Positions 24,996 through 32,620 of a stretch of 64,000 nt of DNA are shown here, piece by piece. The first letter of the stretch is position 1, and each line of letters starts with the position of its first letter. The notes under the pieces were generated by a model. It was not told the DNA's origin, did not search any database, and worked only from the letters and a program-made list of their open reading frames with translations. The DNA is from Planomonospora sp. ID82291 (GTDB lineage: Bacteria > Actinomycetota > Actinomycetes > Streptosporangiales > Streptosporangiaceae), in contig NZ_JABTEX010000001.1 in assembly GCF_015711645.1 (NCBI RefSeq), forward strand, positions 930,001 through 994,000, given 5' to 3'. The position numbers and the translations under genes were made by a program.

Positions 24996-26256
24996 CCACC
25001 CGTTTCCTGCCGGGGTCGCCGACCGGGCGCAGGAAGATCGCGAAAGCCGCCGGGCGGGGCCGTACCAGCTCCAGGCGTCCGCCGTCGGCGGCGGCCAGCG
25101 CCCGGGCCAGGGTCAGTCCCAGACCGGTGCCCCCGGCCCCGCTCATGTTCCGCTCGAAGACGCGGGGCGCGAGGTCGTCGGTGATGCCGGGGCCCTCGTC
25201 CGCGACCTCGACCACGATGGACTTCCCGGTGTTGCTGGTGGTCACCGTCACCGGGCCGCCGCCGTGCCGCAGGGAGTTCTCCAGCAGCGTGGAGACCACC
25301 TGGCTGATGCCGCCGCCGGTGCCCAGGGCCCGCAGGCCGCGGGTGCCGGACAGCACCAGCCGGCGCCCGTCCCGGCGGAAGGCCGGACCCCACTCGATGA
25401 ACTGCTGGTCCAGCAGGGCGTCGAGGTCGACCACCGCGGTCTGGGCGTGGCGCTGCCGCCGGGCGGCGGCGAGCAGCTCGTCGATGACCGCGGTGAGCCG
25501 CTCGGCCTGCACGATCGCCGCCTCGCCCTCCTCCTTGACCACGCTGGGGTCGTCCGCTGCCGCCACGATCTCCTCCAGCCGCATCGTCAGGCCGGTGAGC
25601 GGCGTCCGGAGCTGGTGGGAGGCGTCGGTCGCGAACTCCCGCTCCCGGGCCAGCAGGTCGGCGATGCGGGTCGCGCTGCGGTCCAGCACCTCGGCCACCC
25701 GGTCGAGCTCGCCGATGCCGTAGCGGTGCTTGCTCGGCCGGGCCTCGCCGGAGCCGAGCCGCTCGGCGATCATGGCCAGGTCGCGGAGCGGGAGCGTCAT
25801 GCGGCGCGACTGCACCACCGCCAGTCCCACCGCCACCGCCATGGCCGCCGCCGCGAGCGCCAGGATGAGCAGGAGCCAGGCCCGGACCTGCTGCTCGACC
25901 TGGGTCTTGTCCCGGCTGACCGAGACGTAGACCCCGCTCTCCGACTGGGCGTCCGCGCTCATCTTGCGCTCCTCGGGAGGCTCCTCGCCCACCGTGGTCA
26001 CCTGGGGAGGAGTCCCCCGGGCGTAGATCTGGACGTAGCGTTCGGGATACTTCCTCCCCAGCTGCTCGCGGGTGATGGGCTGCTCCTGGATCCGGGCGTA
26101 CTCCACCTCGTTGAGCAGGCTCTTCGCCTCCCCCGACAGCTCCTGGATGGCCTCCTCCTGGATCAGGCGGTTGACCGCCACCCCCAGGGGGATCCCGAGC
26201 AGGAGCACCGCGATGACCGCGACGAGCAGGGTCGAGGAGAGCAGGCGGCGGCGCAT
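24979..26256 (-). CDS. Membrane sensor histidine kinase (OmpR-system partner)
   Basis: 425 residues. Membrane helix 1 (about 6-28), a 95-residue extracytosolic sensor region, helix 2 (about 126-148), HAMP, HisKA with His214 (TDASHQLRTPLTGL), then HATPase_c with N box LLENSLRHG, G1 VADEGPGI and G2 GTGLGLTLARAL. It lies three bases after the response-regulator gene on the same transcript. The sensor region has no domain that I recognise. This regulator/kinase pair beside gtrA and purK looks like a conserved actinobacterial arrangement, though I cannot name its orthologue. Confidence 0.88.
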   Translation of the reverse strand: MRRRLLSSTLLVAVIAVLLLGIPLGVAVNRLIQEEAIQELSGEAKSLLNEVEYARIQEQPITREQLGRKYPERYVQIYARGTPPQVTTVGEEPPEERKMSADAQSESGVYVSVSRDKTQVEQQVRAWLLLILALAAAAMAVAVGLAVVQSRRMTLPLRDLAMIAERLGSGEARPSKHRYGIGELDRVAEVLDRSATRIADLLAREREFATDASHQLRTPLTGLTMRLEEIVAAADDPSVVKEEGEAAIVQAERLTAVIDELLAAARRQRHAQTAVVDLDALLDQQFIEWGPAFRRDGRRLVLSGTRGLRALGTGGGISQVVSTLLENSLRHGGGPVTVTTSNTGKSIVVEVADEGPGITDDLAPRVFERNMSGAGGTGLGLTLARALAAADGGRLELVRPRPAAFAIFLRPVGDPGRKRVVSGPA

Positions 26257-26259
26257 TCC

Positions 26260-26928
26260 CTACTCGCGCTCGAACCGGAAGCCGACCCCTCGAACCGTCG
26301 TGATGTAGCGCGGCTTGGCGGCGTCGTCGCCGAGCTTGCGGCGCAGCCAGGAGATGTGCATGTCCAGGGTCTTGGTGGAGCCCCACCAGTTGGTGTCCCA
26401 CACCTCGCGCATGATCTGCTCGCGGGTGACCACCTTGCCGGCGTCGCGGACCAGCACCCGCAGGAGGTCGAACTCCTTGGTCGTCAGGTGCAGCTCCTTG
26501 TCGCCCATCCACGCGCGGCGGGAGTCGGCGTCGATCCGCACGCCCTGGACCACGGGCGTCTCGGAGGTGCCGCGCCGCAGCAGGGCGCGGACCCTGGCCA
26601 GCAGTTCGGCGAGGCGGAACGGCTTGGTGACGTAGTCGTCGGCCCCGGCATCGAGGCCCACCACCGTGTCCACCTCGTCCACGCGGGCGGTGAGGATGAG
26701 CACGGGCGTGCCGTGCCCTTCGGCGCGGATGCGCCGGGCCACTTCGAGGCCGTCCATCTCGGGCAGGCCGAGGTCAAGAACGATCAGGTCGATGCCACCC
26801 GATAGAGCTCGCTCCAGGGCCTGCGGGCCGTCGGGGCTCACCTCCACCTGATAGCCCTCGCGGCGCAGCGCACGCGCCAGTGGCTCGGAGATCGAGGTGT
26901 CATCCTCGGCGAGAAGTACGCAGGTCAT
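26260..26928 (-). CDS. OmpR/PhoB-family response regulator
   Basis: 222 residues. Receiver domain with acidic pocket LAEDD, phospho-acceptor Asp52 (LIVLDLGLP), Thr/Ser switch (LTARV) and Lys in YVTKPF; then a winged-helix DNA-binding domain ending KPRYITTVRGVGFRFERE. It sits directly upstream of its kinase. Three TTGACY direct repeats at 11-12-bp steps (26980-27008), about 50-80 bp upstream of its start, look like an OmpR-type binding array and suggest autoregulation. Confidence 0.92.
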   Translation of the reverse strand: MTCVLLAEDDTSISEPLARALRREGYQVEVSPDGPQALERALSGGIDLIVLDLGLPEMDGLEVARRIRAEGHGTPVLILTARVDEVDTVVGLDAGADDYVTKPFRLAELLARVRALLRRGTSETPVVQGVRIDADSRRAWMGDKELHLTTKEFDLLRVLVRDAGKVVTREQIMREVWDTNWWGSTKTLDMHISWLRRKLGDDAAKPRYITTVRGVGFRFERE

Positions 26929-26979
26929 GTTGAGGATCGTAGGACCTTAGGCGATCGTTTCCCGGGCATAGCGCGCGGT

Positions 26980-27008
26980 TTGACTCGCCGTTGACCTATC
27001 TATTGACC
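26980..27008. promoter_or_regulatory. Triple direct repeat upstream of the OmpR-type regulator
   Basis: TTGACT at 26980, TTGACC at 26991 and TTGACC at 27003 lie on the plus strand at steps of 11 and 12 bp, one helical turn each. OmpR-family dimers bind such head-to-tail hexamer repeats (compare the PHO box of 11-bp units). The region is AT-richer than its surroundings. Confidence 0.5.
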
Positions 27009-27138
27009 TGGGCAAACACTGATAAATCCCGGACAGACGCCTGGCGGTACGGTGAAGCAGGGGGGTACGGCGCCGCCCGGGAGGCCCCCGGACCGGGACA
27101 CGTCCCGGGGACGGCGCGCGAACCGGGGGGCGAAAGCG

Positions 27139-27174
27139 AACACGCCCGGCTTGAGTGACCTTGACGGGCGTGTT
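27139..27174. terminator. Hairpin terminator after the bacterioferritin gene
   Basis: AACACGCCCG and CGGGCGTGTT form a perfect 10-bp stem with a 16-nt loop, just past the bfr stop on the minus strand. Confidence 0.6.
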
Positions 27175-27187
27175 CCGGCGATTCGCC

Positions 27188-27670
27188 TCAGGACGCCGAC
27201 GGCGGCTCCGCGTAGCGGGCCAGGTAGAGCTGCTCGCCGAGGCTGTCGATCAGCGACAGCTCGGTCTCCAGGTAGTCGATGTGGTGCTCCTCGTCCTGGA
27301 GGATCTCCTCGAAGAGCCGCGCGGAGGTGATGTCGCCCTTCTCCCGCATCAGGGCGATGCCCGGCTTGAGCCGCTGGACGACCGAGAGCTCGACGTCGAG
27401 GTCCGCGCGGAGCTGCTCGGCGACGGTCTGGCCGATGTGCAGGGTGCCCAGCCGCTGGTAGTTGGGCAGGCCTTCGAGGAAGAGGATCCGGTCGGTCAGC
27501 CTCTCCGCGTGGCGCATCTCGTCGATGGACTCTTCGCGGGTGTACTTCGCCAGCTTGGTGTAGCCCCAGTTCTCCTGCATCTTGGCGTGCAGGAAGTACT
27601 GGTTGATGGCGGTGAGCTCGGCCGTGAGCTGCTCGTTGAGAAGTTCGATTATCTGCTTGTCGCCCTGCAT
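27188..27670 (-). CDS. bfr: Bacterioferritin
   Basis: 160 residues, four-helix bundle. The di-iron ferroxidase ligands are present: Glu18 (TAELTAINQYF), Glu51 and His54 (DEMRHAE), Glu94, Glu127 and His130 (DEEHHIDYLE). Met52 is the haem-binding Met, so this is a haem bacterioferritin rather than a plain ferritin. The 24-mer stores iron as a ferric mineral. The bfd-like gene upstream encodes the ferredoxin that reduces the core for release; both are read from the iron-box promoter at 27899-27946. Confidence 0.94.
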   Translation of the reverse strand: MQGDKQIIELLNEQLTAELTAINQYFLHAKMQENWGYTKLAKYTREESIDEMRHAERLTDRILFLEGLPNYQRLGTLHIGQTVAEQLRADLDVELSVVQRLKPGIALMREKGDITSARLFEEILQDEEHHIDYLETELSLIDSLGEQLYLARYAEPPSAS

Positions 27671-27685
27671 GGCGGGCTCCTCGTG

Positions 27686-27865
27686 CTATGCGGTCGGCAT
27701 CAGGTCTTCAGACCGCTTCAGGATCGCACAGATCCTCCGGACGCAAGAAGCACAGTCCCCACCGGCCCCGGTGGTGTCGCGGATCTGCCTCGCGCTCTTC
27801 GCGCCGGCGGCGATGCAGTCGTGCACCTCGTTCTCCGTGACCGCGCGGCAGACGCATACGTACAT
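27686..27865 (-). CDS. bfd: Bacterioferritin-associated ferredoxin (BFD-like [2Fe-2S] protein)
   Basis: 59 residues from ATG 27865 (a GTG at 27886 would add seven). Cys4 and Cys6 (VCVC) with Cys38 and Cys41 (GGDCASC) give the BFD CxC-x31-CxxC cluster ligands. BFD binds bacterioferritin and passes electrons to the haem so that stored iron is released. It is the first gene of a two-gene minus-strand operon with bfr, 15 bp apart, and lies about 34 bp downstream of the nearer iron box. Confidence 0.85.
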   Translation of the reverse strand: MYVCVCRAVTENEVHDCIAAGAKSARQIRDTTGAGGDCASCVRRICAILKRSEDLMPTA

Positions 27866-27898
27866 GGCGGGCGAGGCACCTTTCACGAAGACGAGCGC

Positions 27899-27917
27899 AT
27901 AGGTAAGGCATACCTAA
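27899..27917. promoter_or_regulatory. Iron box 1 (IdeR/DmdR-type)
   Basis: ATAGGTAAGGCATACCTAA matches the 19-bp IdeR/DmdR consensus TTAGGTTAGGCTAACCTAA at 15 positions and is palindromic. It lies just upstream of the bfd-like start, so Fe-loaded IdeR/DmdR would sit on the promoter. Confidence 0.78.
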
Positions 27918-27927
27918 GGTAGCTCAC

Positions 27928-27946
27928 TTTGGTTAGGCTTGCCTAC
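27928..27946. promoter_or_regulatory. Iron box 2 (IdeR/DmdR-type)
   Basis: TTTGGTTAGGCTTGCCTAC also matches the consensus at 15 of 19 positions. Its start is 29 bp from that of box 1, nearly three helical turns, as expected for paired regulator dimers on one face of the DNA. Confidence 0.72.
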
Positions 27947-27984
27947 ATAGCAGGAGACATATTTTCCTCCCTCTTCGTGCCAGA

Positions 27985-28012
27985 AGGGCGTGGATCATCC
28001 GATCCACGCCCT
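27985..28012. terminator. Hairpin terminator downstream of the MBL-fold gene
   Basis: AGGGCGTGGATC and GATCCACGCCCT pair perfectly (12 bp) around an ATCC loop. It isolates the iron-regulated bfd-bfr promoter from transcription coming through the metallo-beta-lactamase-fold gene. Confidence 0.72.
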
Positions 28013-28064
28013 CCTGGGGCATGCCGTCCCTTTTTCGCGAGGGCCGGACGGCCCGCCGCCGCTC

Positions 28065-28676
28065 TCAGCGCCTGAGCCACTCCTCCAGGTGCGGGGCCTC
28101 CGCACCGATAGTCGTGGAGTCGCCGTGCCCGGTGTGGACCACGGTCGCGGCGGGCAGCGTCAGCAACCGGTCGCGGATCGAGTCGATGATCGTCTCGAAC
28201 GAGGAGAAGGACCGCCCGGTCGCCCCGGGACCGCCCTGGAACAAGGTGTCCCCGGTGAAGACCGCGCCCGTGTCCGGCGCGTGCAGGCAGACCGCGCCCG
28301 GCGCGTGGCCCGGCGTGTGCAGCACGGTCAGCTCCACCCCGCCCGCCGTCAGCACCTGGCCGTCACGCAGCGGCGTGTACGGCGTGCCGGGATGGACCAT
28401 CTCCCACAGGACCTGGTCGGCCGGGTGCAGCAGGATCGGCGCGTCCACCCGGGCGGCGAGCTCGACGGCGGCGTTGACGTGGTCGTTGTGCGCGTGGGTG
28501 CACACGATCGCCGCCACCGACCGGCCGCCGATCCGCTCGGCGATCGCGCCGGCGTCGTGGGCGGCGTCGATGACGACGACCTCCTCTGCGGAGCCGACCA
28601 GCCAGACGTTGTTGTCGACGTCCCAGGTGCCGCCGTCGAGGGTGAAGGTGCCGGAGGTGACGACCCTGTCGATCAC
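28065..28676 (-). CDS. Metallo-beta-lactamase-fold hydrolase paired with mycothiol-dependent dehydrogenase
   Basis: 203 residues. Metal site THAHNDH (His61, His63, Asp65, His66), [20 protein letters not shown] and [11 protein letters not shown] match glyoxalase-II-like hydrolases. Together with the upstream gene it reproduces the mycobacterial Rv2259-Rv2260 order, so it probably hydrolyses the S-formylmycothiol formed by that dehydrogenase; this is inference from the gene pair. GTG 28676 overlaps the dehydrogenase stop by four bases (GTGA). Confidence 0.82.
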   Translation of the reverse strand: MIDRVVTSGTFTLDGGTWDVDNNVWLVGSAEEVVVIDAAHDAGAIAERIGGRSVAAIVCTHAHNDHVNAAVELAARVDAPILLHPADQVLWEMVHPGTPYTPLRDGQVLTAGGVELTVLHTPGHAPGAVCLHAPDTGAVFTGDTLFQGGPGATGRSFSSFETIIDSIRDRLLTLPAATVVHTGHGDSTTIGAEAPHLEEWLRR

Positions 28677-29758
28677 AGGACCACCACCGAGCGCAGCACC
28701 TCGCCGCGGTGCATCTTGGCGAACGCGGCCTCCACGTCGCCCAGTCCGATCGTCTCGGTGACGAACCCGTCCAGGTTCAGCCGCCCCTGCAGGTACAGGT
28801 CGATCAGCATCGGGAAGTCGCGGCCGGGCAGGCAGTCGCCGTACCAGGAGGACTTCAGCGCGCCGCCGCGGCCGAACACGTCCAGCAGCGGCAGCTCCAG
28901 CGTCATCTCCGGCGTCGGCACCCCCACCAGGACCACCGTCCCGGCCAGGTCGCGGGCGTAGAACGCCTGCTTGTAGGTCTCCGGGCGGCCGACCGCCTCG
29001 ATCACCACGTCCGCGCCGAACCCGCCGGTCAGCTCCCGGATCGCCTCCACCGCGTCGCTCTCGCGGGAGTTCACCGTGTGGGTGGCGCCGAAGCCCTTGG
29101 CCCACTCCAGCTTGCGGTCGTCGACGTCCACCGCGATGATCCTCGCCGCGCCGGCCAGGGACGCGCCCAGCACGGCCGCGCTCCCCACGCCGCCGCAGCC
29201 GATCACGGCCACGCTGTCGCCCCGGGTCACGCCGCCGGTGTTGATCGCCGCGCCGAGGCCGGCCATCACGCCGCAGCCGAGCAGGCCCGCCACCGCCGGG
29301 GCCGCCGCCGGGTCGACCTTGGTGCACTGCCCGGCCGCCACCAGCGTCTTCTCCGCGAACGCGCCGATGCCCAGGGCCGGGCTCAGCGCGGTGCCGTCGG
29401 CCAGCGTCATCTTCCGCGTCGCGTTGTGGGTGGCGAAGCAGTACCACGGCCGGCCGCGCAGACAGGCCCGGCACTGGCCGCAGACCGCCCGCCAGTTGAG
29501 GATCACGTAGTCGCCGGGCTCCAGGCCGGTCACCCCCGCGCCGACCGCCTCGACCACGCCCGCGGCCTCGTGCCCGAGCAGGAACGGGAACTCGTCGTTG
29601 ATCCCGCCCTCCCGGTAGTGCAGGTCGGTGTGGCAGACCCCGCAGGCCTGCACGTTCACCACCGCCTCACCGGGTCCGGGGTCGGGCACCGTGACCGCCT
29701 CCAGTGAGACGTCCTGCCCCTTGCCACGCGCGACCACGCCCTGCACGGTGTACGGCAT
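28673..29758 (-). CDS. mscR: S-(hydroxymethyl)mycothiol dehydrogenase / S-nitrosomycothiol reductase (MscR type)
   Basis: 361 residues, class III zinc alcohol dehydrogenase. Catalytic zinc ligands include Cys42 and His63; structural zinc is held by Cys93, Cys96, Cys99 and Cys107 ([15 protein letters not shown]). The NAD site is [15 protein letters not shown]. Overall sequence style and the linked MBL gene fit the mycothiol-dependent formaldehyde dehydrogenase, which oxidises the formaldehyde-mycothiol adduct and reduces S-nitrosomycothiol. ATG 29758 with AAGG five bases upstream is preferred over GTG 29764. Confidence 0.88.
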   Translation of the reverse strand: MPYTVQGVVARGKGQDVSLEAVTVPDPGPGEAVVNVQACGVCHTDLHYREGGINDEFPFLLGHEAAGVVEAVGAGVTGLEPGDYVILNWRAVCGQCRACLRGRPWYCFATHNATRKMTLADGTALSPALGIGAFAEKTLVAAGQCTKVDPAAAPAVAGLLGCGVMAGLGAAINTGGVTRGDSVAVIGCGGVGSAAVLGASLAGAARIIAVDVDDRKLEWAKGFGATHTVNSRESDAVEAIRELTGGFGADVVIEAVGRPETYKQAFYARDLAGTVVLVGVPTPEMTLELPLLDVFGRGGALKSSWYGDCLPGRDFPMLIDLYLQGRLNLDGFVTETIGLGDVEAAFAKMHRGEVLRSVVVL

Positions 29759-29871
29759 ACGCACCTTGCCCTTCGAGTCCGACTACCGGCGACCAGCCTT
29801 TTTCACGGCCCGCCCCCGCGTCAATCCCTATCAGATCCGGCCCTGCGGGCTCCGGCGCCGGGCGCCGCTCC

Positions 29872-30852
29872 TCAGGCGCGCCGCAGGACGTACGGCTGCA
29901 CCACGCCCAGCCCCCGGGCGGGCCTGCGCCGGATGCGGCGCACCTCGATCCCGTCGACCCCCTCGACCGCCCCGGCCAGGGCCTCGTCGACGACGACCGA
30001 GCCGGGGCGGGCGATGGCCGTCAGCCGGGCCGCCAGGTTGACCGTCGTCCCGAAGACGTCCCCCATCATGGGCAGCACCGGCCCGTAGGCCAGCCCCACC
30101 CGCAGGTCGGGCCCCTCCCGCCGGACCGCCTCGCCGAGCTCCAGCGCGATCGCGGCGGCCGTGGCCGGCTCCGCCGCGGTGAACAGCACCTCGTCCCCGA
30201 GGGTCTTGACCAGCCGCCCGCCGTGCGCGGCCACCACGTCGGCGGCCCGCGACTCGAACCCCTCGACCAGCTCGGCGAGGCCGTACTCGTCCAGGTCCCG
30301 GGAGACCCGGGTGAAGGAGACCAGGTCGGCGAAGCCCACCGCGAGCGTCAGCCGGGTCGGCGGGGCCGGTTCCTCGGCCAGGTCGGTGAGGGCGAGCAGC
30401 CGGGTGCCCGCGGCGGCCAGCTGGGCGCGCCAGACGTGGACCAGCACCCGCTCGAAGTCGGGCAGCAGCCGCCGGGCGAGCTCCATCACCGCCGCCAGGT
30501 CGTCGTCGCCGGGCGGCCGGTCGGAGTCGAGCATGGCGCCGATCACGATCTCGGCCTGCCACTGCGCGAGCCGGGCCGTGGTCTGGCCGAGCGCCCGGGT
30601 CATCCGGATGACCGTGGGCTCGTCCAGCAGGCCGCCCTCCATCATCGCCCGGACCCGCCTGAGGATCGCCACGTCGGCGTCGGTGAAGGCCACCGTGTCG
30701 TCGGAGAGCGTGGCGAACCCCAGCGCCCGCCAGATCCGCTCGGTGACCCGCTGGGGGACCCCGGAGATCTCGGCGACCTGGACCCGGGTGTAGCGGGGCG
30801 GCGGACCGACGAACAGCCGCTCGATCTGCTCGGCCGTCGGACGGTCCGTCAC
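29872..30852 (-). CDS. Class III adenylate cyclase with MerR-like N-terminal domain
   Basis: 326 residues. The C-terminal cyclase domain has metal-binding Asp176 (VGFADLVSF) and Asp220, adenine-selecting Lys216 (RLVKTLGDE), and transition-state Asn272 and Arg276 (GTTVNLAARL), so all residues needed for cAMP formation are there. The N-terminal 70 residues (YTRVQVAEISGVPQRVTERIWRALGF...) resemble a MerR winged helix, and a helical linker joins the two. Location beside PH-domain and BirA genes recalls the Streptomyces cya neighbourhood. GTG 30852 overlaps the upstream stop by four bases (GTGA). Confidence 0.85.
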   Translation of the reverse strand: MTDRPTAEQIERLFVGPPPRYTRVQVAEISGVPQRVTERIWRALGFATLSDDTVAFTDADVAILRRVRAMMEGGLLDEPTVIRMTRALGQTTARLAQWQAEIVIGAMLDSDRPPGDDDLAAVMELARRLLPDFERVLVHVWRAQLAAAGTRLLALTDLAEEPAPPTRLTLAVGFADLVSFTRVSRDLDEYGLAELVEGFESRAADVVAAHGGRLVKTLGDEVLFTAAEPATAAAIALELGEAVRREGPDLRVGLAYGPVLPMMGDVFGTTVNLAARLTAIARPGSVVVDEALAGAVEGVDGIEVRRIRRRPARGLGVVQPYVLRRA

Positions 30853-31397
30853 CTCCGCCGCACCTCCCCGCCCGGATCCGCCGGATCCGCCGGATCCACC
30901 GGATCGCCGTCGGCGGCGGCGTCCAGCGCCTGGAACAGCTCGGCCCGCACCTCCTGGATGCGCGGGATGTCGCGGAGCGTGACGCGGCCCTGCTCGCCCG
31001 CCGACTCGACGTAGAGGGTGCCGCAGCCGAAGAGCCGCTCCCAGAGGGTCTGGTCCGCGCTGACCGTGTTGACCTTGCTCATCGGGATGTCGTCGTGCGA
31101 CGTGTTCAGCACGCCCGTGCTGATCGTGAGCCGGTGCGAGGTCAGCACGTACGCGGTGTTGCGCCACTGCAGGTACGGCACGAACGTCCACACCGTGAGC
31201 AGCCCGACGGAGACGACGGCCACGGCCACCCGCGCGTAGCCCTCGTACGCGAAGGAGGGCATGAAGTACATCGCGGCGCCGGAGGCGGCGGCGATGAGGA
31301 GCAACGCCAGGAAGGGGACGGCCAGGCGCTTCCAGTGAGGGCGGAACGACCGGATGCGCCGCTCCCCCTCCGTCAGGTGGTGATCGGGGAGACCCAT
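30849..31397 (-). CDS. Bacterial PH-domain (bPH2) membrane protein
   Basis: 182 residues. Two membrane helices (about 25-46 and 55-75) are followed by a bacterial PH-like domain starting WRNTAYVLTSHRLTISTGVLNTSHDDIPMSKVNTV; the pattern (YxLTxxRL, I-P-ksKVntV) is standard for bPH2/YdbT proteins. The C-terminus is a DPADP-rich acidic tail. Function of the family is unknown; it may be a membrane-associated scaffold. The gene is translationally coupled to the cyclase and may regulate or localise it. Confidence 0.82.
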   Translation of the reverse strand: MGLPDHHLTEGERRIRSFRPHWKRLAVPFLALLLIAAASGAAMYFMPSFAYEGYARVAVAVVSVGLLTVWTFVPYLQWRNTAYVLTSHRLTISTGVLNTSHDDIPMSKVNTVSADQTLWERLFGCGTLYVESAGEQGRVTLRDIPRIQEVRAELFQALDAAADGDPVDPADPADPGGEVRRR

Positions 31398-31527
31398 GGG
31401 ACGAATCGTGGCACGACCTGAGGCTCCGCGTCATGGGACGGCGGACACGGACGCAGGCACGGGACACGGACGCGGACACGGACGCGGATCGCGTGCGGTG
31501 GACGCCGACGGTCCGGCGGGGGCCGGC

Positions 31528-32370
31528 TCAGGACTCCCGGGGGCGGACGTGCACCACGTCGCCCGCGCTGAGCGTGTGCTCCCGCCCGTCCGACTCCACG
31601 ATCAGGTGCCCGGCCCGGTCGACGCCGGTCGCCAGGCCGGCGAGCACCCGCTCGCCCGGCAGCTCCACCCTGACCTGCCTGCCCACCGTCGCGCCGGCGC
31701 CCAGGTAGGCGGCCCGCAGTCCGCACGCGTCGGCGTCGCCGTCCGCCTCGGACCACTCGCGGTAGTGCGTCTCGATCTCCCGCAGCACCGCCCGGACGAG
31801 CGGGTCGCGGTCGACGCAGGCGGCGTCCTCCAGCGCGAGCGAGGTGGCCGTCGGCACCGGGAGCTCGTCGGCGCGCAGGCTCACGTTGAGCCCGACGCCG
31901 ACGATCACCGCGTCACCGACCCGCTCGGCGAGCACGCCGGCGAGCTTGCGCTCCCCGACCAGCAGGTCGTTGGGCCACTTCAGGCGGACGTCGACCTCCG
32001 CCACCCGGCGCACCGCCGACGCCGCGGCCAGGCCGACGAGCAGCGGGAGCCAGCCCTGGCGGGCCGGGGGCGGGTCGGGCCGCAGGAGCACGGAGAACGT
32101 CAGGCCCGCGCGCGGCGGAGCCGACCAGGCCCGGCCGAGCCTGCCGCGCCCGGCCGCCTGCGACTCCGCGATGACCACGGTTCCCTGCCGGGCGCCGTCG
32201 CGCGCGGCCTGCGCCAGATCGGCGTTGGTCGAACCGGTCCTGTCGACGACGGAGACGTCCGACCAGAGCCCGCCGGGCCGCACCAGCGCGCGGGTGAGCG
32301 CCGCCTGCGACAGGGGCGGGCGGTCGAGGTCGGTGAAGGGGGACGACGGAGACGACGGGGGCGCTGTCAC
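31528..32370 (-). CDS. birA: Biotin-[acetyl-CoA-carboxylase] ligase
   Basis: 280 residues, no N-terminal HTH, so a mono-functional ligase. SQAAGRGRLGRAW is the biotinyl-AMP-binding GRGRxGR loop, VRLKWPNDLLVGERKLAGVL the KWPND motif, and a small C-terminal beta domain (LSAGDVVHVRP) ends the protein. It attaches biotin to the acyl-CoA carboxylase carrier protein, the pathway to which the pccB/accE pair at 43279-45074 belongs. The start is GTG 32370, 250 bp from the divergent molybdopterin gene. Confidence 0.93.
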   Translation of the reverse strand: MTAPPSSPSSPFTDLDRPPLSQAALTRALVRPGGLWSDVSVVDRTGSTNADLAQAARDGARQGTVVIAESQAAGRGRLGRAWSAPPRAGLTFSVLLRPDPPPARQGWLPLLVGLAAASAVRRVAEVDVRLKWPNDLLVGERKLAGVLAERVGDAVIVGVGLNVSLRADELPVPTATSLALEDAACVDRDPLVRAVLREIETHYREWSEADGDADACGLRAAYLGAGATVGRQVRVELPGERVLAGLATGVDRAGHLIVESDGREHTLSAGDVVHVRPRES

Positions 32371-32402
32371 CCTCCCATCTTCCCTCCCCGCGCGACCGCC
32401 CG

Positions 32403-32506
32403 GCGCCCTCCGGACCGTCCCCGGACCGTCCCCGGGTCATCGCCGAACCGTCCCCGGACCGTCCCCGGGGCGTCCCCGGGGCGTCCTTGGGGCGTCCTTG
32501 GGGGCG
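32403..32506. repeat. Degenerate short tandem repeat between birA and the molybdopterin oxidoreductase
   Basis: Successive ACCGTCCCCGG and GGCGTCCCCGG / GGCGTCCTTGG units of 10-12 bp fill the middle of the divergent spacer. This region should hold both promoters, so repeat number could alter their spacing. Confidence 0.6.
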
Positions 32507-32620
32507 GTGGCCGAGGGCGGCGGCCGGCGGACGCCGCAGACGTATATTGAGCCGGTGGACGGGCTCCGGCCGTCCACCGGCCGGAAGAGGGCGACGAATG
32601 GACGCATGGGGGACGTGCGC

